This document shows positions 9,119 to 16,962 of a stretch of 64,000 bases of DNA, in pieces. The DNA is taken from contig CAZSNP010000001.1 of the NCBI GenBank assembly GCA_964608265.1, positions 62,001-126,000 on the forward strand. The letters are read 5' to 3'. The translations under genes and the position numbers were made by a program. Below the pieces are notes generated by a model. The model saw only the letters and a list, made by a program, of their open reading frames with translations. It was not told the DNA's origin and searched no databases. The DNA is from JANWXR01 sp964608265 (lineage in GTDB: Bacteria; Chloroflexota; Anaerolineae; Anaerolineales; UBA6663). Positions within the stretch are counted from its first letter, which is position 1. Each line of letters opens with the position of its first letter.

Positions 9119-10096
9119 TCAGCCAAACGCAAACAAATCGCCAATCGACTGCTTATGATAGTTGTGCCCGATGGCCTGGGCGAATTGCGAAGCCACTGAC
9201 AGCACGCGCAGACACGGCAGGCGTTTCTCTTGCGGGATCGGCACCGTATCGGTAGTCACAATCTCGTCAATCTCCGGGATGGCGGCCAGGCGCTGGATTG
9301 CGTCGCCGGTAAAGACGCCGTGGGTGCAGGCCAGGCTGATCTTGCGGATGCCGTTCGCCAGCAGCAGTTGGCTGAGGGCGAGCACCGAGCCGCCGGTCGC
9401 GATTTCATCGTCGTAGATGAGGGCGCGCTCGAAGCCCTGCACCTGCCTGCCGATGATGTCGTCGATCTTCACCCGCGTATCCGCCTCGCGCGTCTTCTCC
9501 GCCGCGATGGCCGGCAGACCGAGGTTGTGTCCGAAACGGGCAGCGGATTTGGCCTGGCCGCTGTCCGGCGCGACGACGATGGTGTTTTTGAGTTTTCGCT
9601 TCCTGAAGTATTTGACAAACAGCGGGCGCGCGGTGAGCGGGTCGGCGGGGATGCCGAAGAAGCCGTGCACCTGTGGCGAGTGCAGCTGCATCGTCATCAT
9701 GTGCGTGGCCCCCGCCGTCGCCAGCAAATCCGCAATCAGCCGGGCGGTGATCGAGATACGCGGCGCGTCTTTCTTGTCGGAGCGCGCGAACGAGAAGTAC
9801 GGGATGATGGCGTGGACCTCGCGCGCCGCCGCGCCCCGGGCGATGTCGAGCATCATCAACAATTCGAGCAAGTGATCGCTGGCCGGCGGGGTGAGAGTCT
9901 GCACGATGTAGACCGCCCGCGAGCGGCAACTGGCCTGCAATTGCACAAACAGGTTGTCGTTGCTGAAGCGCGCTACGTGCGTTTTTTCGAGGGGCACGCC
10001 GAGGAGGCGGGCGATGCCGGCGGCCAGCGCCGGGTGCGAACGCCCGCTGAACACGCGCACATCGTTCGGGTCGAGGGCCATGGCCTTGCGCGCCAT
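9119..10096 (-). CDS. Ribose-phosphate pyrophosphokinase-like protein (divergent)
   Basis: A 325-residue protein with the two-domain PRPP synthetase fold: FSGRSHPALAAGIARLLG near the N-terminus, YFSFARSDKKDAPRISI where canonical enzymes have RxDRK in the flexible loop, and THMMTMQLHSPQVHGFF. The ribose-5-phosphate and PRPP loops are altered. VAPDSGQAKSAARF replaces the usual VSPDxGGxxRA, and YDDEIATGGSV replaces DDxIDTGGT (Asp to Ala). It could be a diverged PRPP synthetase or a regulatory paralogue. It sits inside a beta-oxidation operon, an unusual place for a nucleotide-metabolism enzyme. The family call is firm but activity is uncertain. Confidence 0.82.
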   Translation of the reverse strand: MARKAMALDPNDVRVFSGRSHPALAAGIARLLGVPLEKTHVARFSNDNLFVQLQASCRSRAVYIVQTLTPPASDHLLELLMMLDIARGAAAREVHAIIPYFSFARSDKKDAPRISITARLIADLLATAGATHMMTMQLHSPQVHGFFGIPADPLTARPLFVKYFRKRKLKNTIVVAPDSGQAKSAARFGHNLGLPAIAAEKTREADTRVKIDDIIGRQVQGFERALIYDDEIATGGSVLALSQLLLANGIRKISLACTHGVFTGDAIQRLAAIPEIDEIVTTDTVPIPQEKRLPCLRVLSVASQFAQAIGHNYHKQSIGDLFAFG

Positions 10097-10098
10097 CG

Positions 10099-10641
10099 TT
10101 ACGCGGAACTCCGGCTGGCGAGCGCGGCGGCGACCCCGCCGCCCGCTGCGCCCAGCATCGCGCCGACGACGCCGCCGATGCAGACGCCGATCACGGCGCC
10201 AATCGCGCCGCCGGTCACTGTGGCGATGATGACGGACGGGGACTCCGGGCCGGCGCTGAGGCCGGCCTGATTGAACATCAGCGCCGTCACGGCCACGCTC
10301 ACCGCCGCGCCGAAGACGCCGCTGATCAAACGGGCAACGAGCGCCGAGGCCAGGCCGCCGATCGCGCCGTCACCGACATCCACCTCGCCGGAGCGCCGCG
10401 CCAGCAGGCTATAGCCCGCGCCGGTGGCGAAATCGAAGACCGCCGCGCACACGCACACCAGCCCGCTCAGCGCCGAGGCCAGCACCAGCGGGGTCTGATC
10501 TACCTCGAATGCGCGGGCCGGGTCGCTGAACAACGACGACGACGTGAGATAGGTCGCGCCGGTGCCGAGCAGCGTGACGATGAAGTGCAGCGCAGCGCCG
10601 AGGCCGGCGGCGATGATGAACGGCCCGGACTTCAGCCGCAT
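10099..10641 (-). CDS. Polytopic membrane protein, unknown function
   Basis: A 180-residue hydrophobic, Gly/Ala-rich protein starting MRLKSGPFIIAAGLG, with four or more probable membrane segments (about residues 8-30, 52-78, 95-125, 135-172). The last segment contains a glycine-zipper-like run (GGVVGAMLGAAGGGVAAAL). The ATG overlaps the thiolase stop by one base (TGATG), so translation is probably coupled. It ends 2 nt before the PRPP-synthetase-like start. No family was recognised. Position suggests a role tied to the operon, but nothing in the sequence defines it. Confidence 0.7.
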   Translation of the reverse strand: MRLKSGPFIIAAGLGAALHFIVTLLGTGATYLTSSSLFSDPARAFEVDQTPLVLASALSGLVCVCAAVFDFATGAGYSLLARRSGEVDVGDGAIGGLASALVARLISGVFGAAVSVAVTALMFNQAGLSAGPESPSVIIATVTGGAIGAVIGVCIGGVVGAMLGAAGGGVAAALASRSSA

Positions 10642-11855
10642 CAGTTCACCGCCTCGATGATCAGCGCGCTGCCCTGCCCGCCCGCCGCGCACAGCGTCGC
10701 CAGGCCATACCTGGCCGGGGTCTTTCGTTCGGCATTGCGACGCGTCATCTCGTGCACGAGGGTGACGACGATGCGGCAGCCCGACGAGCCGACCGGGTGG
10801 CCGAGCGCGATCGCGCCGCCGTTGACGTTGACGCGAGCCCAATCCCACTGCAACACCCGGCCCACCGCCAGCACCTGCGCGGCGAAGGCTTCGTTGATCT
10901 CGATCAAATCCATTTGGTCGAGTTTCAGCCCGGCTTTGTCCAACGCTTTGGGAACCGCGCCGGCGGGGGCGATGCCCATCCGTTGCGGTTCGACACCGGC
11001 GAAGCCGTAGCTGACGATGCGGGCCAGCGGCCGGTAGCCCAACTCGGCGGCCCTCTCCGCCGACATGATCAGCATCGCGCTCGCTCCGTCGCTGATGCCG
11101 CACGAGTTGGCCGGGGTGACGCTGCCGCCGTCGCGCTTGAAGATGGTCGGGTACAGCGCCGCCTTCTGCACGGTCAGGCCGGGGTTGATGCTCTCGTCCT
11201 GCGTGATCTTTTCCTTCGCCACTTCCTGCCCGGCGGCGCGCTTGGTCACTTCGACGGGCACGATCTCCTCGGCGAACTTGCCCATGCGTGTGGCCATGAA
11301 TGCTTTCTTGTGCGAGTTGACGGCGTACTCATCCTGTTCCTTGCGGCTGACCTCGAACTCTTCGGCCAGGTTCTCGCCGGTGCGGCCCATCAATTGCCCG
11401 CAGATCGGGTCGGTCAACCCCTCCCACATCGCATCGGTGAACTCGGCGTGGCGGAGCTTCAACCCCCAGCGCGCGCCTTTCACGATGTAGGGGATGTTGC
11501 TCATCGATTCGACGCCGCCGACGAGGTAGATGTCGCCGTCGCCGACCTGGATGTTGCGCCACGCTTGAATGATGGCATCCATGCCCGAGTCGCAATTGCG
11601 CGCCACGGTGTAGGCCGGCACTTCCTTGGGGATGCCGGCCATGAGGGCGACCACGCGGGCGATGTTGGGCGCGTCGGAGGGCTGGGCGATACAGCCGAGG
11701 ATGACTTCATCAATTTTCGCCGGGTCGAGTTTGGTGCGCTCGAGCAGGCCACGGATCACCGTGGTCGCCAGTTCTTTCGCGGTCACATCGCGAAACACCC
11801 CGCCGTGGTTGCCCACCGGCGTTCGCACCCCATCCACGATTACGACTTCAGGCAT
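10641..11855 (-). CDS. Acetyl-CoA acyltransferase (thiolase)
   Basis: A 404-residue type II thiolase performing the last beta-oxidation step (CoA-dependent cleavage of 3-ketoacyl-CoA). The acyl-accepting cysteine lies in NCDSGMDAI (about residue 90). The C-terminal catalytic elements are GHPVGSSGCRIV and CAAGGQGSALI. NEAFAAQVLAV is also present. The start MPEVVIVDGVRTPVG at 11855 is preceded by GGAGCGAGG. Upstream in-frame codons are repeat-derived. As the first enzyme gene after tetR, it probably leads the operon transcript. Degradative versus biosynthetic direction is inferred from the neighbours. Confidence 0.94.
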   Translation of the reverse strand: MPEVVIVDGVRTPVGNHGGVFRDVTAKELATTVIRGLLERTKLDPAKIDEVILGCIAQPSDAPNIARVVALMAGIPKEVPAYTVARNCDSGMDAIIQAWRNIQVGDGDIYLVGGVESMSNIPYIVKGARWGLKLRHAEFTDAMWEGLTDPICGQLMGRTGENLAEEFEVSRKEQDEYAVNSHKKAFMATRMGKFAEEIVPVEVTKRAAGQEVAKEKITQDESINPGLTVQKAALYPTIFKRDGGSVTPANSCGISDGASAMLIMSAERAAELGYRPLARIVSYGFAGVEPQRMGIAPAGAVPKALDKAGLKLDQMDLIEINEAFAAQVLAVGRVLQWDWARVNVNGGAIALGHPVGSSGCRIVVTLVHEMTRRNAERKTPARYGLATLCAAGGQGSALIIEAVN

Positions 11856-11905
11856 AGTCCTCGCTCCTTCATCGCGGGGAAAAGAAGGGAAACGGCTTGC
11901 GCTGG

Positions 11906-11948
11906 GGAAATGAAGGAAACCCATTTCCCTCATGTCCTTCATTTCCCG
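11906..11948. terminator. Hairpin at the 3' end of tetR
   Basis: A perfect 13-nt inverted repeat, GGGAAATGAAGGA at 11906-11918 and TCCTTCATTTCCC at 11936-11948, spans the tetR stop codon and the spacer before thiolase. No U-tract follows on the minus strand. It may terminate or attenuate tetR read-through into the thiolase operon. Confidence 0.4.
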
Positions 11949-12589
11949 TTGTTCTTCATGCCTCGCAACAACACATCCATCACCCCGTCGTACAGCGTGC
12001 GCACGTCCTGCGCCAGAATCTCGCGGCGCAGCGGGTGGCTGGTGAGCACGAGCACGCCGTTGAGCGCCGCCCACAGCGAGCCGGCGATTTGCTTCGGCTC
12101 GCCGGGCGCCAGCTCGCGCGCGGCGATGCCCTGCTCGATGGCGCGCACCAGCCAGTGCAGGCCGCCCAGGCTGCGGTGCAGGATGTTTTGGTACAGCTCG
12201 GTGCTGATCGATTCGCGAAACTGGCCGCGATCAAAGGCCATCATCAGGTGAAAGTAATCGGGCTCGGCCTGATAGAACTCGAAGTAGGCGGCGGCCAGCC
12301 GGCGCAGGCGGGCCTCGGCGCCCGCCGGCGCGGATTCGTCGTACGCCTTTTCCAGACGCGCATACAGCGAGTCCAGCCCCTCGATGACGAGGTGGCCGAG
12401 CATGGTTTCTTTGCTGGGGAAGTAGAGGTAAACCGTGCCCTTGGCCACCTCGGCCCGCGCGGCGATGGAGTCGACGGTGGCCCGGTGCAGGCCGTCTTTG
12501 AAAAATACATCCCGCGCGGCAGAGAGAATCGCACTCTTGCGATCTTCCTTGAGTCTCTCGCGGCGGGAGGGCGGGGCGGTTCGGGTCAT
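11939..12589 (-). CDS. TetR-family regulator, probable repressor of the beta-oxidation operon
   Basis: A 216-residue protein with the TetR helix-turn-helix at about residues 15-62: KSAILSAARDVFFKDGL, then ATVDSIAARAEVAKGTVYLYF, which is the family's recognition-helix signature. The ligand-binding C-terminal domain (about 65-216) is variable, as expected. The gene stands at the head of the minus-strand fatty-acid degradation genes. Its own start is immediately preceded by two copies of TGAC-N5-GTCA, so autoregulation and control of the acyl-CoA genes are likely. FadR/PsrA-like acyl-CoA responsiveness is an inference from context only. Confidence 0.9.
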   Translation of the reverse strand: MTRTAPPSRRERLKEDRKSAILSAARDVFFKDGLHRATVDSIAARAEVAKGTVYLYFPSKETMLGHLVIEGLDSLYARLEKAYDESAPAGAEARLRRLAAAYFEFYQAEPDYFHLMMAFDRGQFRESISTELYQNILHRSLGGLHWLVRAIEQGIAARELAPGEPKQIAGSLWAALNGVLVLTSHPLRREILAQDVRTLYDGVMDVLLRGMKNNGK

Positions 12590-12592
12590 ATC

Positions 12593-12622
12593 TGACTGGC
12601 GGTCATAATTGACTGATGGTCA
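12593..12622. promoter_or_regulatory. Tandem TetR operators upstream of tetR
   Basis: TGACTGGCGGTCA (12593-12605) and TGACTGATGGTCA (12610-12622) are near-identical sites of the form TGAC-N5-GTCA, each partly palindromic, spaced 17 bp start to start. They lie 4-33 bp upstream of the tetR ATG and overlap a possible minus-strand -10 (TTATGA). This is a typical autoregulatory arrangement. I did not find a third copy at the thiolase start. Confidence 0.6.
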
Positions 12623-12756
12623 TTTTATTGGCCTTCTTTGCCCGAGTCAATGGGGGAAATTTGGCGGGGGTGAAACTGACCGCACGGAACGCGAAAAGCA
12701 AGTCAAGTGAAAACTATGCCGCTTTCTCCGTGTTCTTTACGGCTTAGGGGTTCATT

Positions 12757-12762
12757 TATAAT
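12757..12762 (+). promoter_or_regulatory. -10 box for mutL, leaderless geometry
   Basis: A perfect TATAAT ends 7 nt before the mutL ATG (spacer CGCCGCC). No ribosome binding site fits between them, so the transcript is predicted to begin at the start codon. No good -35 hexamer is visible. Confidence 0.65.
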
Positions 12763-12769
12763 CGCCGCC

Positions 12770-14641
12770 ATGCCCATTCGCGTGCTATCCGAGGAACTCG
12801 CTTCGCAAATCGCCGCCGGGGAGGTGGTGGAGCGCCCGGCCTCGGTGGTGAAGGAGTTGCTTGAGAATGCGCTGGATGCCGAGGCGCGCTCGGTGACCGT
12901 GACGGTGGAGGGCGGGGGGCGCAACCTCGTCCGCGTGGCGGATGATGGCAACGGTATCCCAGCGGCCGAGGTCGAGTTAGCCTTCGCCCGGCATGCCACC
13001 TCGAAGCTCGCCACCTCCGATGATCTCTTCCACATCGAGACGCTGGGCTTTCGCGGCGAGGCGCTGGCCTCGATTGCGTCCGTCAGCCGGGTGGGGGTGA
13101 TGACGCGGGCGCGCGCGGAGGCGACCGGCACACAACTGCGGCTGGAGGGCGGCGTGGTGGCGAGTCGGGGCGCCCTGGGCGCGCCGCAGGGCACCGTGAT
13201 CTCGGTCGAGAATCTCTTTTACAACGTGCCCGCCCGGCTCAAATTCCTCAAGTCCGAAACCTCCGAGCGCAGCCACATCGCCTCGCTCGTCTCCCGTTAT
13301 GCCATCGCATATCCCGCCGTGCGCTTCAAGCTGCTGTTCGACAACCGCACCGCCTTTCAATCGAGCGGGGGCGGCGACGTGCGCGAGGTGCTGGTGGCCG
13401 TGTACGGGGTGGAGATTGCGCGACAACTCATCGAGATTGACAACGAGATCGAGAGAGAACAACTGCCGCCGCCGAGGCTCGAAGAAGACGCGAGCGATGA
13501 TCTGGCGCTCCGCGAGCCACCGGGCGTGTATGCGGCGCGCGCGACGATCCGCGTGCGGGGCTTCATCAGCCCGCCGGCCCTCAATCGCTCAAATCGCAAA
13601 GACATCACCCTGTTCGTCAACGGGCGCTGGGTGCAGGATATCCGCCTGAGCACGGCCGTGTTGCAGGCCTATCACACCATGCTGATGGTGGGGCGCTACC
13701 CGCTGGCCGTGGTGATGATGACGCTGCCGCCCGAGGACGTGGATGTGAACGTGCACCCGACCAAGGCCGAGGTGCGCTTCCGCAACGGCGAGGCGGCCTT
13801 CAGCGCCATCGAGCGCACGGTGCGCAAGGCGTTGCTGGCGCGCGCGCCGGTGCCGCACATCGAATTCCGCCAGTGGAGCGCGGGCGGCGACGATGGGCCG
13901 CAGCCGCGCCCGTCGCTGCAGTGGTCGCCGGAGTGGGGGATGCTGGGGGCGACGGCGGACAGCGGACCGCAGACCGCCGCCTCATCCGAGAGCAGTCCGC
14001 CGTCAGCGATCGGCGGTCAATCCTCCCTGGTCGGCGGTCAGCCGCAATTGCCGGCCTCCGACGTGCCGCTGCTCCGCGTCGTCGGGCAGATCGGCGCGGC
14101 GTACATCGTGGCCGAGGGGCCGGACGGGCTGTATCTCATCGATCAACACGCCGCGCACGAACGCGTGTTGTACGAGTCCTTCAGCCTGCAACACGCCGCC
14201 TCGCGGATCGTCTCGCAGCAGTTGCTCGAGCCGGCCGTCGTGGCCGTGCCGCCCGCCGCGGCGGATATGTTGCTGGCGCAGATGCCGGTGCTGCACCACC
14301 TCGGCTTCAGCGTGGAGCCGTTCGGCGGCAACCAGTTCATCGTGCGCTCGCTGCCCACCGTGCTCGGCAACGTGGACCCGGCCAAGGCCGTGCGGGTGCT
14401 GGTCGAGGATTTCGAGGAGGACGAGACTCCGCTGCAGGCCGAGGTCGAGGCGCGGCTGATTGCGCGGGTGTGCAAGCGCGCGGCGGTGAAGGCCGGGCAG
14501 GTGCTGACGCCAATCGAGATGCAGCAACTGGTGCAGAACCTCGAACGCTGCCAAAGCCCGCGCACCTGCCCGCACGGCCGGCCGACGATGATTTACTTAA
14601 GTGTTGATACACTTGAGAAACAATTCGGGCGGAAAGGATAG
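12770..14641 (+). CDS. mutL: DNA mismatch repair protein MutL, endonuclease type
   Basis: A 623-residue MutL. The N-terminal GHKL ATPase is complete: IAAGEVVERPASVVKELLENALDA, DDGNGI, and FRGEALASIASVS. The linker (about residues 380-440) is Pro/Ser rich. The C-terminal dimerisation domain carries DQHAAHERVLYE at 458-469, matching the DQHA-x2-E-x4-E metal-binding motif of nicking MutL proteins, plus CPHGRP near the end. The protein is therefore probably a latent endonuclease of the type used in species without MutH. The start at 12770 is chosen because it begins MPIRVLSEELASQIAAGE and has TATAAT 7 nt upstream. MutS is not in this window. Confidence 0.96.
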   Translation: MPIRVLSEELASQIAAGEVVERPASVVKELLENALDAEARSVTVTVEGGGRNLVRVADDGNGIPAAEVELAFARHATSKLATSDDLFHIETLGFRGEALASIASVSRVGVMTRARAEATGTQLRLEGGVVASRGALGAPQGTVISVENLFYNVPARLKFLKSETSERSHIASLVSRYAIAYPAVRFKLLFDNRTAFQSSGGGDVREVLVAVYGVEIARQLIEIDNEIEREQLPPPRLEEDASDDLALREPPGVYAARATIRVRGFISPPALNRSNRKDITLFVNGRWVQDIRLSTAVLQAYHTMLMVGRYPLAVVMMTLPPEDVDVNVHPTKAEVRFRNGEAAFSAIERTVRKALLARAPVPHIEFRQWSAGGDDGPQPRPSLQWSPEWGMLGATADSGPQTAASSESSPPSAIGGQSSLVGGQPQLPASDVPLLRVVGQIGAAYIVAEGPDGLYLIDQHAAHERVLYESFSLQHAASRIVSQQLLEPAVVAVPPAAADMLLAQMPVLHHLGFSVEPFGGNQFIVRSLPTVLGNVDPAKAVRVLVEDFEEDETPLQAEVEARLIARVCKRAAVKAGQVLTPIEMQQLVQNLERCQSPRTCPHGRPTMIYLSVDTLEKQFGRKG

Positions 14642-14649
14642 GGTGTGCG

Positions 14650-14916
14650 ATGGCGCTGAAGATTGACAAGGAACTCTACAAGCAGGCGCAGGAATACTAC
14701 CGGCAGTGGAATGAGGAGAAAGCCGAGGCGCGTGCGGCGGCTACCGCTGCTTCGACTCCCGCTGAACTGTGGCGTCGATACGAGACGCTGTGGAAATTTG
14801 GTTGGCGCTTGTGTCCGGAACCGGACGGATGGGCGTGGCAGCAAAAGGCTGAGGCGCTCGACCTGTACTACCAACGCATCCAGCGGCTCGAAGCGTGGAG
14901 ACACAATCGTGGATAA
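14650..14916 (+). CDS. Small charged protein, possible partner of the nucleotidyltransferase
   Basis: An 88-residue protein beginning MALKIDKELYKQAQEYYRQW. It is almost wholly alpha-helical by composition, rich in Trp and Tyr, with no membrane segment or recognised motif. It starts 8 nt after mutL and overlaps the next gene by 8 nt in a different frame, so all three may be on one transcript. A short helical ORF overlapping a nucleotidyltransferase-fold gene is reminiscent of toxin-antitoxin pairs, but no antitoxin family was recognised. Confidence 0.55.
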   Translation: MALKIDKELYKQAQEYYRQWNEEKAEARAAATAASTPAELWRRYETLWKFGWRLCPEPDGWAWQQKAEALDLYYQRIQRLEAWRHNRG

Positions 14917-15169
14917 AGAACTCGAAGCTCCGCTTCGGGCGGCGATTGCGGCGTTGGAGCAAATGGGTTGCCGCTATGCCGTTGTGGGCGGGATTGCGCT
15001 CAGCCAGTGGGGGGTATTGCGATACACACACGACGTTGATCTGAAAGTGATCGTGCCCGAGGCTGACTACTCAGGGATTCGCGCACAACTGCTGGCGGCA
15101 TTTCCCGAGCGTGCCCGGCAGCATGTGCCGCAGAACCCGTTGATCGTTGCCGTCAGCATTGGGGAGGTC
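14909..15169 (+). CDS. Nucleotidyltransferase-fold protein, N-terminal part (runs into gap)
   Basis: Eighty-seven residues are visible before 100 N. The start is a GTG at 14909 inside the previous gene. The segment VVGGIALSQWGVLRYTHDVDLKVIV (about residues 24-48) matches the GG-x-A-L ... R-x-T-x-D-x-D-hydrophobic core of the AbiEii/MNT-like nucleotidyltransferase superfamily, with both metal-binding aspartates (HDVDL). Members of this group include toxins that modify tRNA 3' ends or partner proteins. The C-terminal part is not available, so subfamily and completeness are unknown. Confidence 0.65.
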
Positions 15170-15269
15170 NNNNNNNNNNNNNNNNNNNNNNNNNNNNNNN
15201 NNNNNNNNNNNNNNNNNNNNNNNNNNNNNNNNNNNNNNNNNNNNNNNNNNNNNNNNNNNNNNNNNNNNN
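15170..15269. other. Scaffold gap of unknown length
   Basis: 100 N. Unlike the other two gaps, the flanks share no duplicated sequence, so real DNA is probably missing, including the 3' end of the nucleotidyltransferase gene and possibly more. Confidence 0.9.
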
Positions 15270-15280
15270 TGAGCGTGGTC

Positions 15281-15402
15281 ATTTCATGCGCTGCCCCCTC
15301 TGCCGGAGGGAGAGGGAGCCGGTGTTGGCAAAATAATGGGTGCTTCAATGACATGGCCTGCCCCCTCTCCCGGAGGGAGAGGGCTGGGGTGAGGGCGAAT
15401 TC
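15281..15402. repeat. Two GC-rich palindromes of the CCCTCTCCC family
   Basis: Two short palindromic units, CCCCCTCTGCCGGAGGGAGA at about 15285 and CCCTCTCCCGGAGGGAGAGG at about 15363. The second continues into GGGGTGAGGGC. They are related to the longer elements at 18589, 37497, 50177 and 50337. The rest of 15270-15479 holds no gene that I can support. Confidence 0.55.
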
Positions 15403-15479
15403 CCGGAACTGTCAACGAACTTGGCAATAGCCCTGGAGCGCACCTGACGGATCGTCAAGGCCGTCAGGTTTTTCTTCGC

Positions 15480-16874
15480 TTACACGCCGCCCACCACCCG
15501 CCTTATCTCCCCGGCCAGCGCCTCGGCGCGCTCGACGGCGGTGCCGACGTAGTCCTCGGCCTTCATCAACTCGCTGAGGCGGGCGGGCTGCAAATAGCGC
15601 AGCATCTCCGTGTCGGCGGCGAGGTTGTGCGCCAGCGGATTGGGCTTGCCCTTGGCGATCACCTCCCACGCGCGCAGGCTGTGGTCGCGCAACTTCTCGT
15701 GCATGTGCTGGCGATCCGCCCCGGCGCGCACCAAGGCCATCAACACGCGTTCGGTGGCGGCGAACGGGCCGTACTTCTCGAGGCCCGCCGCGCACGCGGC
15801 GACGTTCACCTTCAATCCGCGCACGACCTTCAGCGCGGTGAGCAGCATCTCATCCAACGCCAGAAACGCCTCGGGAAACATGACGCGCCGGTTGGCCGAG
15901 TCGTCGAGCGTGCGTTCGAGCAGCGAGTCGGCGGCGTTGCTCCACGCCGCAGCCGGCAGCCCGGCCACGTAGCGCGCCAGCGAGCAGATCTTCTCGGCGT
16001 TGATCGGGTTGCGCTTGAACGGCATCGCGCTCGACCCGACCTGCTTCTCGCCGAACGGCTCGGCCAGCTCGCCGAAGCCGGCCGATTGCAGCACGCGCAA
16101 GTCGAAGGCGAACTTGTGCAGCGAGGCGGCCAGCCCGGCCAGCGCCGCGAGCAATTGATAATCCTGCGTTCGCGGATAGGTCTGCGTCGCGATCGGATAC
16201 GCGTCGAGGTTGAGCCTCGTCATCACCCGCGCTTCGAGTTCGGCCGGCGACATGCCGCTGCCATTCAACAATTCGCGGTATGAGGCCTGCGTGCCGACCG
16301 CGCCCTTCAATCCCTTGCCGCGCAGCCCGGCCATCAACGCCTCCGCCGAGCCGAGATGAAGCAGCAAATCCTGCGCGTACATCGCCAGCCGGTAGCCGAT
16401 GGTCGTCGGCTCGGCGGGTTGCAGATGGGTGTAGGCCATGCAGGCCGTGGCGCGGTGGGCCTGGATTTGTTCGGCGAAGGCGAGGAGCAACTCGGCAAGC
16501 CGCGCGCGCAAGAGCCCCAGCGCTTCGCGTTGGCGCAGCACGTCGGCGTTGTCGGTGATGTCGGCGCTGGTGGCGCCCCAGTGTATGATGCCGCCGCCGG
16601 CCGGGCACTGCTCGGCGAAGGCCTTCACCTCCGCCATCACATCATGCCCGATCTCCTTTTCGATCTCGGCTGAGCGTTTGGTATTGAGCCGCTCGGCGTG
16701 CTTGCGCAGATCCGTCGCTTGCTCCTTCGTCACCAGCCCGGCCTCCGCCTGTGCTTCGGCCAGCGCGACCCAGATGCGGCGCCACGTCCGGCGTTTGTGA
16801 TCGTCCGCCCACAGCGCCCGCATCTCGTCGGAGCCGTAGCGGGAGGCAAAAGGGAAATCCAAATTTGTCGTCAT
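15480..16874 (-). CDS. purB: Adenylosuccinate lyase
   Basis: A 464-residue member of the fumarase/aspartase superfamily, acting twice in purine synthesis (SAICAR and adenylosuccinate cleavage). The superfamily signature is GSSAMPFKRNPINAEK at about residues 276-291, with the catalytic-serine loop. IHWGATSADITDNAD and TYLQP-like TACMAYTHLQPAEPTT (general acid/base His) are also present. The start MTTNLDFPFASRYGSDEM at 16874 is chosen because the upstream in-frame extension falls in an octad repeat. It lies downstream of era on the same strand. Confidence 0.95.
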   Translation of the reverse strand: MTTNLDFPFASRYGSDEMRALWADDHKRRTWRRIWVALAEAQAEAGLVTKEQATDLRKHAERLNTKRSAEIEKEIGHDVMAEVKAFAEQCPAGGGIIHWGATSADITDNADVLRQREALGLLRARLAELLLAFAEQIQAHRATACMAYTHLQPAEPTTIGYRLAMYAQDLLLHLGSAEALMAGLRGKGLKGAVGTQASYRELLNGSGMSPAELEARVMTRLNLDAYPIATQTYPRTQDYQLLAALAGLAASLHKFAFDLRVLQSAGFGELAEPFGEKQVGSSAMPFKRNPINAEKICSLARYVAGLPAAAWSNAADSLLERTLDDSANRRVMFPEAFLALDEMLLTALKVVRGLKVNVAACAAGLEKYGPFAATERVLMALVRAGADRQHMHEKLRDHSLRAWEVIAKGKPNPLAHNLAADTEMLRYLQPARLSELMKAEDYVGTAVERAEALAGEIRRVVGGV

Positions 16875-16879
16875 GCTGT

Positions 16880-16962
16880 TTGACACGGTGACGCGGTGAC
16901 TGGGTGACAAGGTGGTCATGAACAATCACCCCCTCACCCTGTCACCCCTGCACCCTGTCATT
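16880..16962. repeat. Octad-repeat array between era and purB
   Basis: GTGAC recurs every 8 bp at 16888, 16896 and 16904, with GTGG at 16912. Then the complementary word (T/G)CACC recurs every 8 bp at 16934, 16942 and 16950, with TCATT at 16958. It has the same two-armed design as the heptad arrays elsewhere but a period of 8. The right arm reaches the era stop codon. Confidence 0.6.
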
